A stretch of DNA of 64,000 nucleotides from the NCBI RefSeq assembly GCF_029639405.1, contig NZ_CP121274.1, positions 1,240,001 through 1,304,000 of the forward strand, given 5' to 3'. Positions 19,744 through 30,100 of the stretch are shown here, one piece after another. Each line of letters starts with the position of its first letter. Position 1 is the stretch's first letter. Under the pieces are notes generated by a model. It ran no database searches, was not told the origin of the DNA, and was given only the letters and a program-made list of their open reading frames with translations. Source of the stretch: Microbacterium proteolyticum. Lineage in GTDB: Bacteria > Actinomycetota > Actinomycetes > Actinomycetales > Microbacteriaceae. The position numbers were made by a program, and so were the translations under genes.

Positions 19744-20766
19744 GTGAGTGGCAATGGAGCGAATCGCGCGGTGACGCTCGGCGACGTGGCCAAGCGGGCG
19801 CAGGTCTCCATCGCGACGGCGTCGAAGGCGCTGAACGGGCGCGAGGATGTCGCCGACGCGACGCGCCGTCGTGTGCTGCTCGCGGCCGACGAGCTGTCCT
19901 TCACCCCGAACGCGATGGCGCGGGGTCTGGTGGCGGGCCGGACGGGCACCGTGGGCCTGCTCACGAGCGACCTCGAGGGCCGCTTCGTGCTGCCGATCCT
20001 CATGGGCGCCGAAGACGCGTTCGGGGCAGGGCAGGTCAACGTCTTCCTCTGCGACGCCCGCGGGGACGCCATCCGCGAGCAGCACCATCTGCGGGCGCTG
20101 CTCAGCCGGCGGGTCGACGGCATCATCGTCGTCGGCCGGCAGACCGACCCGCGGCCGTCGCTGGGACCGGACATCCCCGTTCCCGTGGTCTACGCCTACT
20201 CTCCCTCCGACGATCCGCGCGACCTCTCGCTCGTACCCGACAACCGCGCCGGCGGGCGTCTCGCCGTCGAGCACCTGATCTCGTGCGGGCGCACGCGCAT
20301 CGCCCACGTGTCGGGCGACCCGACCTACGCCGCGGCCAAAGACCGTCTCGCCGGAGCCCGCGAGGGGCTCGCGGCGGCGGGGCTGGAGCTGGTGGGCGAG
20401 CCGATGTTCTCGGAGTGGTCCGAGAACTGGGGGCGCGACGCTGCGGCGATGCTGCTGGCTCGGCATCCCGACATCGACGGGATCTTCGCGGGGTCGGATC
20501 AGATCGCGCGCGGCGTGCTGGAGACCGTGCGCGAGCTCGGCCGCACGGTGCCCGACGATCTCGCGGTGGTCGGCTACGACAACTGGGAGATCCTCGCGAC
20601 GAACTCGCGTCCGGCGCTGACGACGGTGGATGCCAACCTCCAGCGCCTCGGCCGGCTCGCGGCGCAACGGGTCTTCGAGGCGATCGACGGCGCGCGCCTG
20701 GAGTCGGGGACGACCGAGCTCCCGGTGCGCCTGATCATCCGCGGATCGACGATCGCGCGCCGCTGA
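19744..20766 (+). CDS. LacI-family transcriptional regulator
   Basis: A 340-residue repressor with an N-terminal LacI helix-turn-helix and hinge (VTLGDVAKRAQVSIATASKALNG, about 10-32) and a periplasmic-binding-protein-like sensor domain (GTVGLLTSDLEGRF onward; DGIFAGSDQIARGVL; VVGYDNWEI). The GTG start has GGAAGGAGG upstream. It lies between the divergent ABC operon and the wall-anchored enzyme genes, with CGAAA/TTCGAA/AAACG-type dyads on both sides, so it probably controls both in response to an arabinose-derived sugar. Confidence 0.92.
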   Translation: MSGNGANRAVTLGDVAKRAQVSIATASKALNGREDVADATRRRVLLAADELSFTPNAMARGLVAGRTGTVGLLTSDLEGRFVLPILMGAEDAFGAGQVNVFLCDARGDAIREQHHLRALLSRRVDGIIVVGRQTDPRPSLGPDIPVPVVYAYSPSDDPRDLSLVPDNRAGGRLAVEHLISCGRTRIAHVSGDPTYAAAKDRLAGAREGLAAAGLELVGEPMFSEWSENWGRDAAAMLLARHPDIDGIFAGSDQIARGVLETVRELGRTVPDDLAVVGYDNWEILATNSRPALTTVDANLQRLGRLAAQRVFEAIDGARLESGTTELPVRLIIRGSTIARR

Positions 20767-20778
20767 CTTTTCGCTCCC

Positions 20779-20827
20779 TTCGAAATCTTCGAAAAGGATT
20801 GAGAAAACGTAAGCGTTTCCTTAGCGT
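20779..20827 (+). promoter_or_regulatory. promoter with operator in its spacer, upstream of the MGH1-like gene
   Basis: TTGAGA (20799-20804) and TAGCGT (20822-20827) are 17 bases apart. The dyad AAACG-TAAG-CGTTT (20805-20818) fills the spacer, so a bound LacI protein would block RNA polymerase. A second element, TTCGAA-ATC-TTCGAA (20779-20793), lies just upstream. Confidence 0.65.
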
Positions 20828-20880
20828 TTCATCCCGCATGTCTCTCTCGGCGAAGAGAGAGACCGAGAGGATGAGACATC

Positions 20881-23800
20881 GTGGACTCCCCACATCGCTC
20901 GAGCCGTCGCACCTGCCGCGCGGCCATCGGCACGATCGCCTCCGCGGCCATCGTCGCCACCCTGGTCGCCGCAGCCCCCGCGCAGGCCGCCAACACCGAC
21001 ATCGGCTACCCCACGTTCTCGGGTAGCCCGACCCCCGTCCCGGCCACGGGCGTGACCTACACCCCCGGCAACCAGCTCCAGAAGATCTTCGACGCCGATG
21101 TCGCGGCCGGCGCGGGCACGAGCGTCGACAAGGACTTCTGGATGGACCGCATGCTCGCCCGCACGGGCGACGCGGGCAGCTTCGGCGACAACAACCAGTG
21201 GCTCTTCACCCGCGGGCGCGCGGCATTCATGAAGGAGCACAACCCCGCGGCCCTCGGGTTCGGCGGCCAGCTGGCGTACTGGGAGGCCATCGACGGCCGC
21301 TCCGGCTACACGATCACCGCCCGGGTCGGCGGCGCCGACGTCACCCTGACCGAGGACGTCGCGCAGCGGAAGCAGACGCCGAGCTACTGGCGGAGCGTCC
21401 ACCGCGGCGGCGGCATCGAGGTCGTCCAGACGAAGTTCATCACCGATGCCAACGTGCTCGTGACCGACCTCGAGGTGCGCTCCACGGGTGGGGCGGTCGA
21501 GGTCGAGCTCGTGGCATCCTCGCCCTACGCCACCACCGCCGAGGGCGACGAACTCGTCGGCCACGTCACGGCGCTGAACGACCTGACGAAGCTGTCTCCC
21601 CGCTTCTCCGGCGACGGCTTCTCGCCCGCGGGCGCGACCCTCGCGCGTACCCTGTCGATCCCGGCGGGCGGCAGCGCGACGGCCAAGGTGCAATTGGGGC
21701 TGATCACCGACGAGATCGCCGAGTCGCGGACCGACTACGACGCCACGCGGACGCAGTCGCCGGCCGAGGCGTACACGACCCACGTGACCGCCTACAACCG
21801 GTGGTGGGCCGAGAACGTGCCGTACCTGGACACCCCCGAGGACAACATCGACAAGACGTTGTTCTACCGCTGGTGGCTCATGCGGTTCAACTTCCTCGAC
21901 GCCGACATGCCCGGCAACACCTACCAGTTCCCGGTCGCCATGGAGGGCGTCCTCGGGTACAACAACTCGATCGTGCTGACCACCGGCATGTTCATCGACG
22001 ACCTGAAGTACTTCCGCGACCCGATCTACTCGTACGGGCCCTGGGTCTCGACGGGAGAGACGAGCAAGAGCTACAAGTTCGTCGACAACCCCGGCGACCC
22101 CGCGAACTGGTCGAACAGCTACACCCAGTACATCTCCGAGGCGGCGTGGCGCTCGTACGAGCTGCACGGTGGCCCGACCGCGATCGCGGGAAACCTGGCG
22201 AAGTACGCCGAGGACGACGTCAAGGGTCTGCAGGACGCGTACGACTTCAACAAGAACGGCCTCATCGAGTACAACTGGGGCGCGATGACCGGCAACGACG
22301 CGGATGCCGTGTCCTTCCACTGGAAGGGCGGATACCAGGACCGCGCCGAGAACGCCTACCTCTACTCCAACGCCCTCGCCTCGGCCGAGGCCTACCGGAC
22401 GGCCGGCAACACCGCCAAGGCCGACGAGATGGAGGCGTTCGCGCAGAACATCAAGACCCAGGTCATGAAGGTGCTCTGGAACCCCGACACCCAGCTCCTC
22501 GAGCACGCGATGGCCAGCAACGGCGAGCACGTGCCCTGGAAGGAGATCAACAACTACTACCCGTTCTCGGTGGGCCTCGTGCCCAAGCCCGGCGACCCCG
22601 ACTACAAGGACGACTACGTCGAGGCGCTGCGGCTCTTCGCCGACGACAAGCAGTACCCGATCTTCCCCTTCTACACCGCGAACCAGGCCGACCAGGCGGC
22701 GTACAACGCCACCGGCGGCCAGGGCAGCAACAACTTCTCGGTCATCAACTCGACCGTGACCTTCCGGATGCTCTCGAAGGTGCTGCGCGACTACCCCACC
22801 GACGCGATCAACGCGGAGTGGTACAAGAAGCTCCTGTACTGGAACGCGTGGGCGCACTACCAGAACGGCGGTGACAACCGGCTGCCCGACCAGAACGAGT
22901 TCTGGGCCAACGGCTCGGCGGACCCGCAGAAGATCGACTACCGCTCCTGGATCCACCACACGATCCTCGGCGCGACGAACTTCACCATGATCGAGGACGC
23001 GATGGGCGTGCGCACCCGCGACGACGCCAAGATCGAGCTCGACCCGATCGACATCGGCTGGGACCACTTCACCGCGAACAACATCCGCTACCGCGACCGC
23101 GACCTGACGGTGACGTGGGACGCTCCCGGCGGCACGCGGTACTACGGCGACGACGTGCCCGAGGGGTACTCCGTCTTCCTCGACGGCACGCTCGCCTTCA
23201 CCGTCGACAAGCTCTCGCACGTCGTCTACGACCCCGCGTCGGGGACGGTCGAGGTCGTCAAGGGCGACGCGAAGGTCACCACGGCCACGGCATCGTCGGT
23301 GAAGGCCCCGCAGGACGTGCGCTTCGCCGATGACGCCCGCGTCGTCGATCTGTTCGCCAAGGCGGGTGCGGACGTCCGCACCGCCAGCACGGGCAGTGCG
23401 AACCTCGCGAGCTCGGCAACCGCGACCTACTCCGCTTCCGGCCGTGCGCCCTCGGGGGCCGTGGACGGGACGACGATCAACGAGCCCTTCTGGGGCACCG
23501 CGGGCTCGCCCACCGCGCAGGACTCCCTCACCGTCGAACTCGGCGGCGAGAAGACGTTCGACGACATCCGCCCGTACTTCTACGACAGCTCCTCTTCGGC
23601 GACCGCGCCGGGATACGCCGAGCCGTCGGTCTACACCCTCGAGGTGCGTCGCGGCGGGCAGTGGTCGGTGATCCCGCAGCAGGCCCGTACGCCGGCGTAC
23701 CCGCGCGCGAACTACAACCACGTGCAGTTCCCGGAGGTGACCGGTGACGCGGTGCGTCTGACGGTGACGCACGCGAGTGGCTTCAAGACCGGAGTCAAGG

Positions 23801-26800
23801 AGCTGCAGGTGTTCCGCACGGGCGTGGCCGCTCCGGCATCCACGAACGAAGCTCCGCTGGTGACGGCGTGGCAGAACCTCCAGGCATCGGTCGGAGGCGC
23901 GGCGGCGTTGGTCGGCACGGTCAAGGACGACGGACTGCCCTCGGGCACGGTGTCGTCGACCTGGAGCGTGGTGAGCGCGCCCGAGGGGGCGACGGTGCTC
24001 TTCGACGACGCCGCGGCCGCCTCCACCACCGCGCGTTTCTCCGACAAGGGCCAGTACGTGCTGCGCCTGACCGCCGATGACGGGGAGAAGACGTCGCAGA
24101 CCGACGTGACCGTCCAGGGCGAGCCGGTCACCGCGGGGACGAACGTCGCCCCCGAGGCGACCCCGACCGCCGAGTACACGGCGGGCTGGAACAACGTCAA
24201 GGCCGTCAACGACGGCAAGGTGCTCTTCACCGGCGGCAGCCAGAGCGACATCTGGGGCACGTGGTCGGGCAACCACCCGGCGACCCGCTGGCTGCAGTAC
24301 GAGTGGAACACGCCGCAGCGCATCGCCGGAGCCGAGGTCGGCTTCTGGCGCGACCAGGACGACGCGAACTCCGCCAACGGCGTCAACGTCCCGAAGGGAT
24401 GGAAGGCGCAGTACTGGACCGGTTCGGACTGGGCCGACGTCGCCGGCGCCTCGGAGTACACAGTGAAGCGCGACGAGACGAACTCCGTCACGTTCGACGC
24501 GGTCACGACGACGAGGTTCCGCGTCGTGCTGCAGGCGGCCGGGAACGGACCGTACGCGGCGGTCGCCGTCAGCGAACTGAAGGTGTTCGCCGACGCCCCC
24601 ACCTCGATCGAGCCGATCGACGTCCGCACGTCCGTCGGCACGAAGCCGGCGCTGCCCGCGACAGTGGATGCCACTTACTCCGACGGCAGCCACGCCGACC
24701 TCCCCGTGACGTGGGCCGCGGTCAGCGACGCGCAGGTCGCCGGTGAGGGCAGCTTCCCCGTGTCGGGCATCGTCCCCGGCTCGCCGGTGTCGGCCAAGGC
24801 CACGGTCTGGGTCCGCGCGACGGCTCCGGGGCAGATCAACCAGGTGGATGCCGTGACCAGCCGCACCCAGCCGGGTGTCGCGCCGGTGCTGCCCAAGGCG
24901 GTGGGCGTGCTGTTCAACGACGGCTCGCGCCAGGACCTGCCGGTGACGTGGGACGCGGTCGCCGCGGACTCCTACGCCGCCCCCGGGCAGTTCACGGTCG
25001 CCGGCACGGTCCAGAGCGACCTGCCCGGCACCAAGGCCGCGTCGGCCGCGGTGACCGTCGGCGAGGGCGGCGACGACACGAAGGCGCCCACGGTGGCGTT
25101 CCAGGTGTCGCCCGCGGCTCCCGGCTCGGGCTGGTACACGCAGGCGGTCGCCGTCGACGTGACGGCGCGCGACGACCAGGACGCCTCTCCGCGCATCGAG
25201 GTGCGCGTGGACGCCGGAGCGTGGGGCGCCTACACCGGCACCGTCTCGGTGACCGGCGACGGATCCCACGTCGTGCAGGCGCGGGCGACGGACGCGGCGG
25301 GCAACACCTCGCCGGTGGCCGAGCAGACCGTGCGCATCGACACCACGGCCCCGGCCGTCGAGGTCACCGCCGACGCGGTCTCGCGCACGGTCAAGGCGCC
25401 CGCGACGGATGCCGGGTCGGGCGTCGCGTCGATCGAGTACCGCCTGGGCGACTCGGGTGACTGGACGGCGCTGGCGGGCTCCGTGCTCGTCGGACTCGAC
25501 GAGACGAAGGTGCAGGTGCGTTCCACCGACAAGGCCGGCAACGTCTCGCCGGTCGTCGAGCGGACGGTGCCGAAGGCCGACGGCTCGCAGAAGCGCAACG
25601 TCGCTCTGCTCGCCACCCCCACGGCATCCGGAACCGCCGGATGGAACAAGGTCACCGGCCTGAACGACAACGTCCAGCCCACGTCGTCGGGCGATGTCAC
25701 GCCCAACGACAACGCGAACGTCTGGGGCGTCTGGCCCCAGGTGACCGACCAGTGGGTGCAGTACGACTGGACCGAGCCCGTGACCATCGGCGAGCTGGGC
25801 GTCTACTTCGTGTCGAACATCGACGCGCAGGGGCTCGGCATCGACGTCCCGGCGGAATGGAAGGCCGAGTACTGGGATGCCACGACGAGCGCATGGGTGC
25901 CGGTGAAGAACGCGGGGGCCTACGGCACCGCGAAGGACACGTACAACACGGTGTCGTTCGACCCGGTGACCACGACGAAGCTCCGCCTCGCGCTCGACCC
26001 GGTCGGGACCGAGCAGGGCAAGGGCAGCGTGGGCATCAAGGAATGGCAGGTGTGGGAGCAGCCGGAGACCCCGGTCCCCGACACCCAGGCGCCCGTCGTC
26101 ACCACCACGGTCGACCCGGCTGCTCCCGCGAGCGGCTGGCACACCGGCACGGTGACGGTCTCGGCCTCCGCCATCGACGACCGTGACGACGCTCCCGTCG
26201 TCGAGGTGCGGGTCGGCGACGGCGCGTGGGCGGCCTACACCGCGCCCCTCGAGGTCGCGACCGACGGGACGACCACCGTGTCGTTCCGGGCGAAGGATGC
26301 CGCCCGCAACACCTCCGAGCCCGTGGGCGTCGAGGTGAAGCGGGATGCCACTAAGCCGACCGCGGACGCGGGGTGGAACGCCGCATCGCGCACGGTGACC
26401 CCCACCGGCGCGGATGCCGGTTCGGGCGTGGCTGTCGTCGAGTACCAGCTGGGCGAGGGGGCGTGGACCGCGGCATCGGGTCCGATCGCCGTCGGCGATG
26501 CCGCCACAACGGTGCGCGTGCGGGTGACCGACGTCGCCGGCAACGTCTCCGACGTCGCCGAGGTCGCGGTGCCCGTCAAGACGACCGACCCCGGCACCGA
26601 CCCCGGCACCAACCCCGGTGGCGGTGGCGGAACCGATCCGGGATCCGAGCCGACGGGTTCGCTCACCGGCAACGAGGTCGTCCGGATCGGCGTCGCCCAG
26701 GTGGCACCGGGCGGGCAGCTGCCGGTCTCGGTCAGCGGCGCGGCTCCGGGAACGGTGTTCGCGGTGGAGTTCCGCTCCACCCCGGCGCGCCTGGGCACCC

Positions 26801-27081
26801 TCACGGTCGGCGCCGACGGCACCGCCGGCGGAGTGTTCACGGTTCCGGCCTACGCCGAGGCGGGGGTCCACACGGTGGCGCTGGTCGTGCCCGGCGGTGA
26901 GCTCACCGCGCAGGTGACCGTGGTCGCCCCCGGGGCGACGTCGTCGCAGACGCCGCCGCTGGCCGTCACGGGACAGGATGCCGCGTCGACCCAGGTCGCG
27001 ATCGGCATCGGCGTGGGCGTGCTGCTGCTCGGGCTGATCGTCCTGGCGATCGCCCGCTTCCGTCGGCGCCGCTCGGCCTGA
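20881..27081 (+). CDS. giant secreted, wall-anchored MGH1-like glycoside hydrolase with discoidin and Ig-like modules
   Basis: A 2066-residue protein. Residues 1-37 form a signal peptide (cleavage after AQA). About 40-810 is an (alpha/alpha)-barrel domain resembling the MGH1-like/GH63-related group, with LPDQNEFW and IHHTILGATNFTMIEDAMG near its end. Then follow a discoidin-like module (837-980), a PKD-like module (989-1080), a discoidin-like module (1089-1238), two bacterial Ig group 4 modules (1241-1396), tandem Ig-like modules (1399-1570), a third discoidin-like module (1571-1730), more Ig-like modules (1739-1902), a Gly/Pro/Thr/Asp linker and a last Ig-like module. The end is a sortase signal: LAVTG, a hydrophobic helix and RFRRRR. 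The GTG start is preceded by GAGAGG. Neighbours suggest an arabinose-rich plant polymer as substrate; I cannot assign a CAZy family. Confidence 0.8.
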   Translation: MDSPHRSSRRTCRAAIGTIASAAIVATLVAAAPAQAANTDIGYPTFSGSPTPVPATGVTYTPGNQLQKIFDADVAAGAGTSVDKDFWMDRMLARTGDAGSFGDNNQWLFTRGRAAFMKEHNPAALGFGGQLAYWEAIDGRSGYTITARVGGADVTLTEDVAQRKQTPSYWRSVHRGGGIEVVQTKFITDANVLVTDLEVRSTGGAVEVELVASSPYATTAEGDELVGHVTALNDLTKLSPRFSGDGFSPAGATLARTLSIPAGGSATAKVQLGLITDEIAESRTDYDATRTQSPAEAYTTHVTAYNRWWAENVPYLDTPEDNIDKTLFYRWWLMRFNFLDADMPGNTYQFPVAMEGVLGYNNSIVLTTGMFIDDLKYFRDPIYSYGPWVSTGETSKSYKFVDNPGDPANWSNSYTQYISEAAWRSYELHGGPTAIAGNLAKYAEDDVKGLQDAYDFNKNGLIEYNWGAMTGNDADAVSFHWKGGYQDRAENAYLYSNALASAEAYRTAGNTAKADEMEAFAQNIKTQVMKVLWNPDTQLLEHAMASNGEHVPWKEINNYYPFSVGLVPKPGDPDYKDDYVEALRLFADDKQYPIFPFYTANQADQAAYNATGGQGSNNFSVINSTVTFRMLSKVLRDYPTDAINAEWYKKLLYWNAWAHYQNGGDNRLPDQNEFWANGSADPQKIDYRSWIHHTILGATNFTMIEDAMGVRTRDDAKIELDPIDIGWDHFTANNIRYRDRDLTVTWDAPGGTRYYGDDVPEGYSVFLDGTLAFTVDKLSHVVYDPASGTVEVVKGDAKVTTATASSVKAPQDVRFADDARVVDLFAKAGADVRTASTGSANLASSATATYSASGRAPSGAVDGTTINEPFWGTAGSPTAQDSLTVELGGEKTFDDIRPYFYDSSSSATAPGYAEPSVYTLEVRRGGQWSVIPQQARTPAYPRANYNHVQFPEVTGDAVRLTVTHASGFKTGVKELQVFRTGVAAPASTNEAPLVTAWQNLQASVGGAAALVGTVKDDGLPSGTVSSTWSVVSAPEGATVLFDDAAAASTTARFSDKGQYVLRLTADDGEKTSQTDVTVQGEPVTAGTNVAPEATPTAEYTAGWNNVKAVNDGKVLFTGGSQSDIWGTWSGNHPATRWLQYEWNTPQRIAGAEVGFWRDQDDANSANGVNVPKGWKAQYWTGSDWADVAGASEYTVKRDETNSVTFDAVTTTRFRVVLQAAGNGPYAAVAVSELKVFADAPTSIEPIDVRTSVGTKPALPATVDATYSDGSHADLPVTWAAVSDAQVAGEGSFPVSGIVPGSPVSAKATVWVRATAPGQINQVDAVTSRTQPGVAPVLPKAVGVLFNDGSRQDLPVTWDAVAADSYAAPGQFTVAGTVQSDLPGTKAASAAVTVGEGGDDTKAPTVAFQVSPAAPGSGWYTQAVAVDVTARDDQDASPRIEVRVDAGAWGAYTGTVSVTGDGSHVVQARATDAAGNTSPVAEQTVRIDTTAPAVEVTADAVSRTVKAPATDAGSGVASIEYRLGDSGDWTALAGSVLVGLDETKVQVRSTDKAGNVSPVVERTVPKADGSQKRNVALLATPTASGTAGWNKVTGLNDNVQPTSSGDVTPNDNANVWGVWPQVTDQWVQYDWTEPVTIGELGVYFVSNIDAQGLGIDVPAEWKAEYWDATTSAWVPVKNAGAYGTAKDTYNTVSFDPVTTTKLRLALDPVGTEQGKGSVGIKEWQVWEQPETPVPDTQAPVVTTTVDPAAPASGWHTGTVTVSASAIDDRDDAPVVEVRVGDGAWAAYTAPLEVATDGTTTVSFRAKDAARNTSEPVGVEVKRDATKPTADAGWNAASRTVTPTGADAGSGVAVVEYQLGEGAWTAASGPIAVGDAATTVRVRVTDVAGNVSDVAEVAVPVKTTDPGTDPGTNPGGGGGTDPGSEPTGSLTGNEVVRIGVAQVAPGGQLPVSVSGAAPGTVFAVEFRSTPARLGTLTVGADGTAGGVFTVPAYAEAGVHTVALVVPGGELTAQVTVVAPGATSSQTPPLAVTGQDAASTQVAIGIGVGVLLLGLIVLAIARFRRRRSA

Positions 27082-27087
27082 CATCCC

Positions 27088-27116
27088 GGGGCCGGGGGCG
27101 TTTCGCCCCCGGCCCC
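27088..27116 (+). terminator. strong GC hairpin between the two wall-anchored enzyme genes
   Basis: A perfect 13-bp stem (GGGGCCGGGGGCG and its complement) with loop TTT starts 7 bases after the upstream stop. The next gene begins 33 bases later on the same strand, so the hairpin may reduce rather than stop read-through. Confidence 0.65.
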
Positions 27117-27149
27117 TCCCGCTCGTCCCGTCGGTCGAAGGAGACCACC

Positions 27150-30100
27150 GTGATCCGTCCTGCCCCGCGCCGCTTCTGGGCGGCCGCGACCGTCGTCGGC
27201 CTGATGGGAGGGCTGCTGGCACTGGCGCCGGCGAGCCCCGCCGCCGCGCTGCCCAATCCTCTGATCGGCGACGGCTCGGTCTACTCGGCCGACCCCGCCA
27301 CTCTCGTCGCCGACGACACGCTGTACGTGTACGCCGGTCGCGACGAGGCCGATGCGACGACGAACGACTTCATCATGAACGAGTGGCAGGCGTTCTCCAC
27401 GACCGACGTCGAGGACGGCGCGTGGGAGCACCACCCGTCGCTCATGCGCCCCGAGCAGGTCTTCTCGTGGGCGACGCCGGGCCGCGCCTACGCGGGTCAG
27501 GTCGTGCAGGGCGGCGACGGTCGTTTCTACTGGTACGTCCCCGTGCACGAGGCCGGCAGCAGCTCGCCCGATCCGTTCGGCATCGGCGTCGCGGTGTCCG
27601 ACACCCCACTGGGCCCGTGGAAGGACGACGCGGGCGGGCCGATCGTGTCGCAGGAGATCCTGGGCAACAACGCCCACAACATCGACCCCACCGTCTACGT
27701 CGCCGACGACGGGCGCGTCTGGATGTACTGGGGCAGTTTCGGTCGCCTGCTCGGTGTCGAGCTGGCATCCGACATGAAGACGTTGATCGGCACCCCCACC
27801 GAGTTCCGCAGCGGAGTCGACGGTTTCTTCGAGGCCGCGTGGCTGTTCGAACGGAAGGGCACCTACTACCTCGCCTACGCCGCCAACACGGCCGGCCCCG
27901 ACAGCTGGTGCACCCCGGCGGTGTACCACGCGTGCATCGCCTACTCGACGGCCCCGACGCCGATGGGGCCGTGGACCTCGCGGGGCCGGGTGCTCGCGCC
28001 CGTCTCGTCGACCACGAGCCACCCCGCCATCACCGAGTACCACGGCACCTGGTACATGGCGTATCACACGGCGGATGCCGTCGGAGGGAACCATTTCCGC
28101 CGATCGGTCGCCGTCGACGAGGTGCAGTGGGACGACTCGGTGACCCCGGCGCGCATGAAGCCCGTGGCCACCACTCCGCCCCACGACGTCACGACGACCC
28201 CCTCGGCGAACGTCGCCCCGTGGGCCGCGGTCTCGGCGTCGAACGAACCGGTGCCCGTGCAGTATTGGAAGGCGGCGCTGAATGACGGCATTATCCGCCC
28301 GAATCCGCTGCCACCGGACATGTGGGGCTCGTACGCCCCCGACCGACCGGCATCCCAGTGGATCCAGTACGACTGGTCGGAACCCGTGCGCCTCGACCGT
28401 TCGTCGATCCAGTTCTGGAGCGATCGCGAGCCGGGGAGCGGCGACGGGGTGTCGGCGCCGTCGTCGTGGAAGCTGCAGTACTGGGCGGACGGGCGCTGGA
28501 GCGACGTCGAGAATCCGAGCGGATACCCGACGACGACGCGCGAACCGCACGAGGTGACCTTCTCGCCCGTGACCACGACCCGGTTGCGGGCGGTCCTGAA
28601 CGCCTCCGCGGGCACCGGTCCGTCGTCGGGCTACTCCGCCCTCGCGGTGGAGGAATGGACCGCGGGAGCCGTCGAGCCGACGGGTGTCGAGCCCGCCGCG
28701 TCGAGCACGCTCGTCGGAGAGGCGCCGGTGCTCCCCGACACCGTCGCGCTCCTCTACGGCGACGAGCGCGCGGCCGCGCCCGTGACCTGGGATGCCGTCG
28801 ACCCCGGCGCCTACGCCGCTCCCGGCGCGTTCACGGTGGACGGCACCGCGCGAGGCTACGCCACCGGTCGCGTGCAGGCCACGGTGACGGTGATCGGCGC
28901 GGACGCGTGGCGCACCAACCTCGCGAAGACGGGCACGCCGGTCGCCGACTTCACCGCCGGCTGGAACTCGCTCGCGTCCATCAACGACGGCACCATCGTC
29001 TACGAGGGCGGCCAGGGGTCGCAGGTCTGGGCGACGTGGGCCGGTGTCCGTCCGGCGAGCCGCGACGTGGGGTACACCTGGGAGGAGCCGGTCACCGTCG
29101 ACGCGGTGACCGCGCACTTCTGGAGCGACGTGCCCGGAGCCTCGGGCGCGGGCAACGGCGTGGCGCTCCCCGCCGCCTGGCACGTCGAGGCGCTCGTGGA
29201 CGGGAACTGGACCGAGGTCTCGGGGGCCGGCGGGTACCCGGTCGAGGCGTCGGCTCCCAGCCGTGTGTCCTTCACCCCCGTGACGACCACCGGCATCCGT
29301 GTCGTGCTCGACGCGCAGTCCGACGGCACCACGCATGCCGCCGTGGGGCTGTCCGAACTCGAGGTGCTCGGCGAGACGGTGGATGCCACCGCCCCCGAGG
29401 TGTCGCTCGAGGCGCGGGGTCCGCGGGGCGCGGACGGGTGGTTCGTCGGTCCCGTGACGGCGCGGGCCGAGGCGACCGACGACCGCGACCTGCGCGTCGC
29501 CATCTCGGTGGCGGTGGACGGCGCACCGGAGGCGACCACGACCGATGTGCGCCGCGTCGACACCGTCGTCCGTCAGGACGGATCGCACACGGTCACCGCG
29601 AGGGCCGCGGACGCCGCGGGCAACGTCTCGCCCGAGGCGACGGCATCCTTCCGCATCGACGCGACCGCCCCCGCGGTCACGGCGACCGTGGACGAGGGGG
29701 CCCGATCGGTCTCGGCGACGGCGACGGATGCCGGTTCGGGCCTCGCGGGCGTGGAGTACGCGCTGGACGACCCGCTGCAGTGGAAGCCGTACACGGCCGC
29801 CGTCGCGGCGCCCGACTTGGAGCGCCACGTCGTGTACGTGCGCGCCACGGACGCGGCCGGCAACGTCTCGAACCCGACGGCGGTGACCGTTCCGCGGTCG
29901 CCGGACGCGCCGCTGACCGGCAACATCGCGCTGTACGCGACGCCGACGGCCTCTTCTGCGTCCGGCTGGGCGCCCGTCGGCGGGGTGAACGACGGCAGCA
30001 CGACGGGGACCCCCTGGGGCACCTGGCCGCGCGTCGGTGAGCAGTGGGTCCAGCTGACCTGGGATCGCGCGGTGACGGTGGACCGGGCGAGCGTGCAGTT

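Noticed and set aside
20821..27222. Uninterrupted 2133-codon frame on the minus strand
   Set aside because: It lies opposite the MGH1-like enzyme gene, has Arg/Val/Gly/Asp-rich composition without domains and no ribosome site; it is a by-product of extreme GC at third positions.
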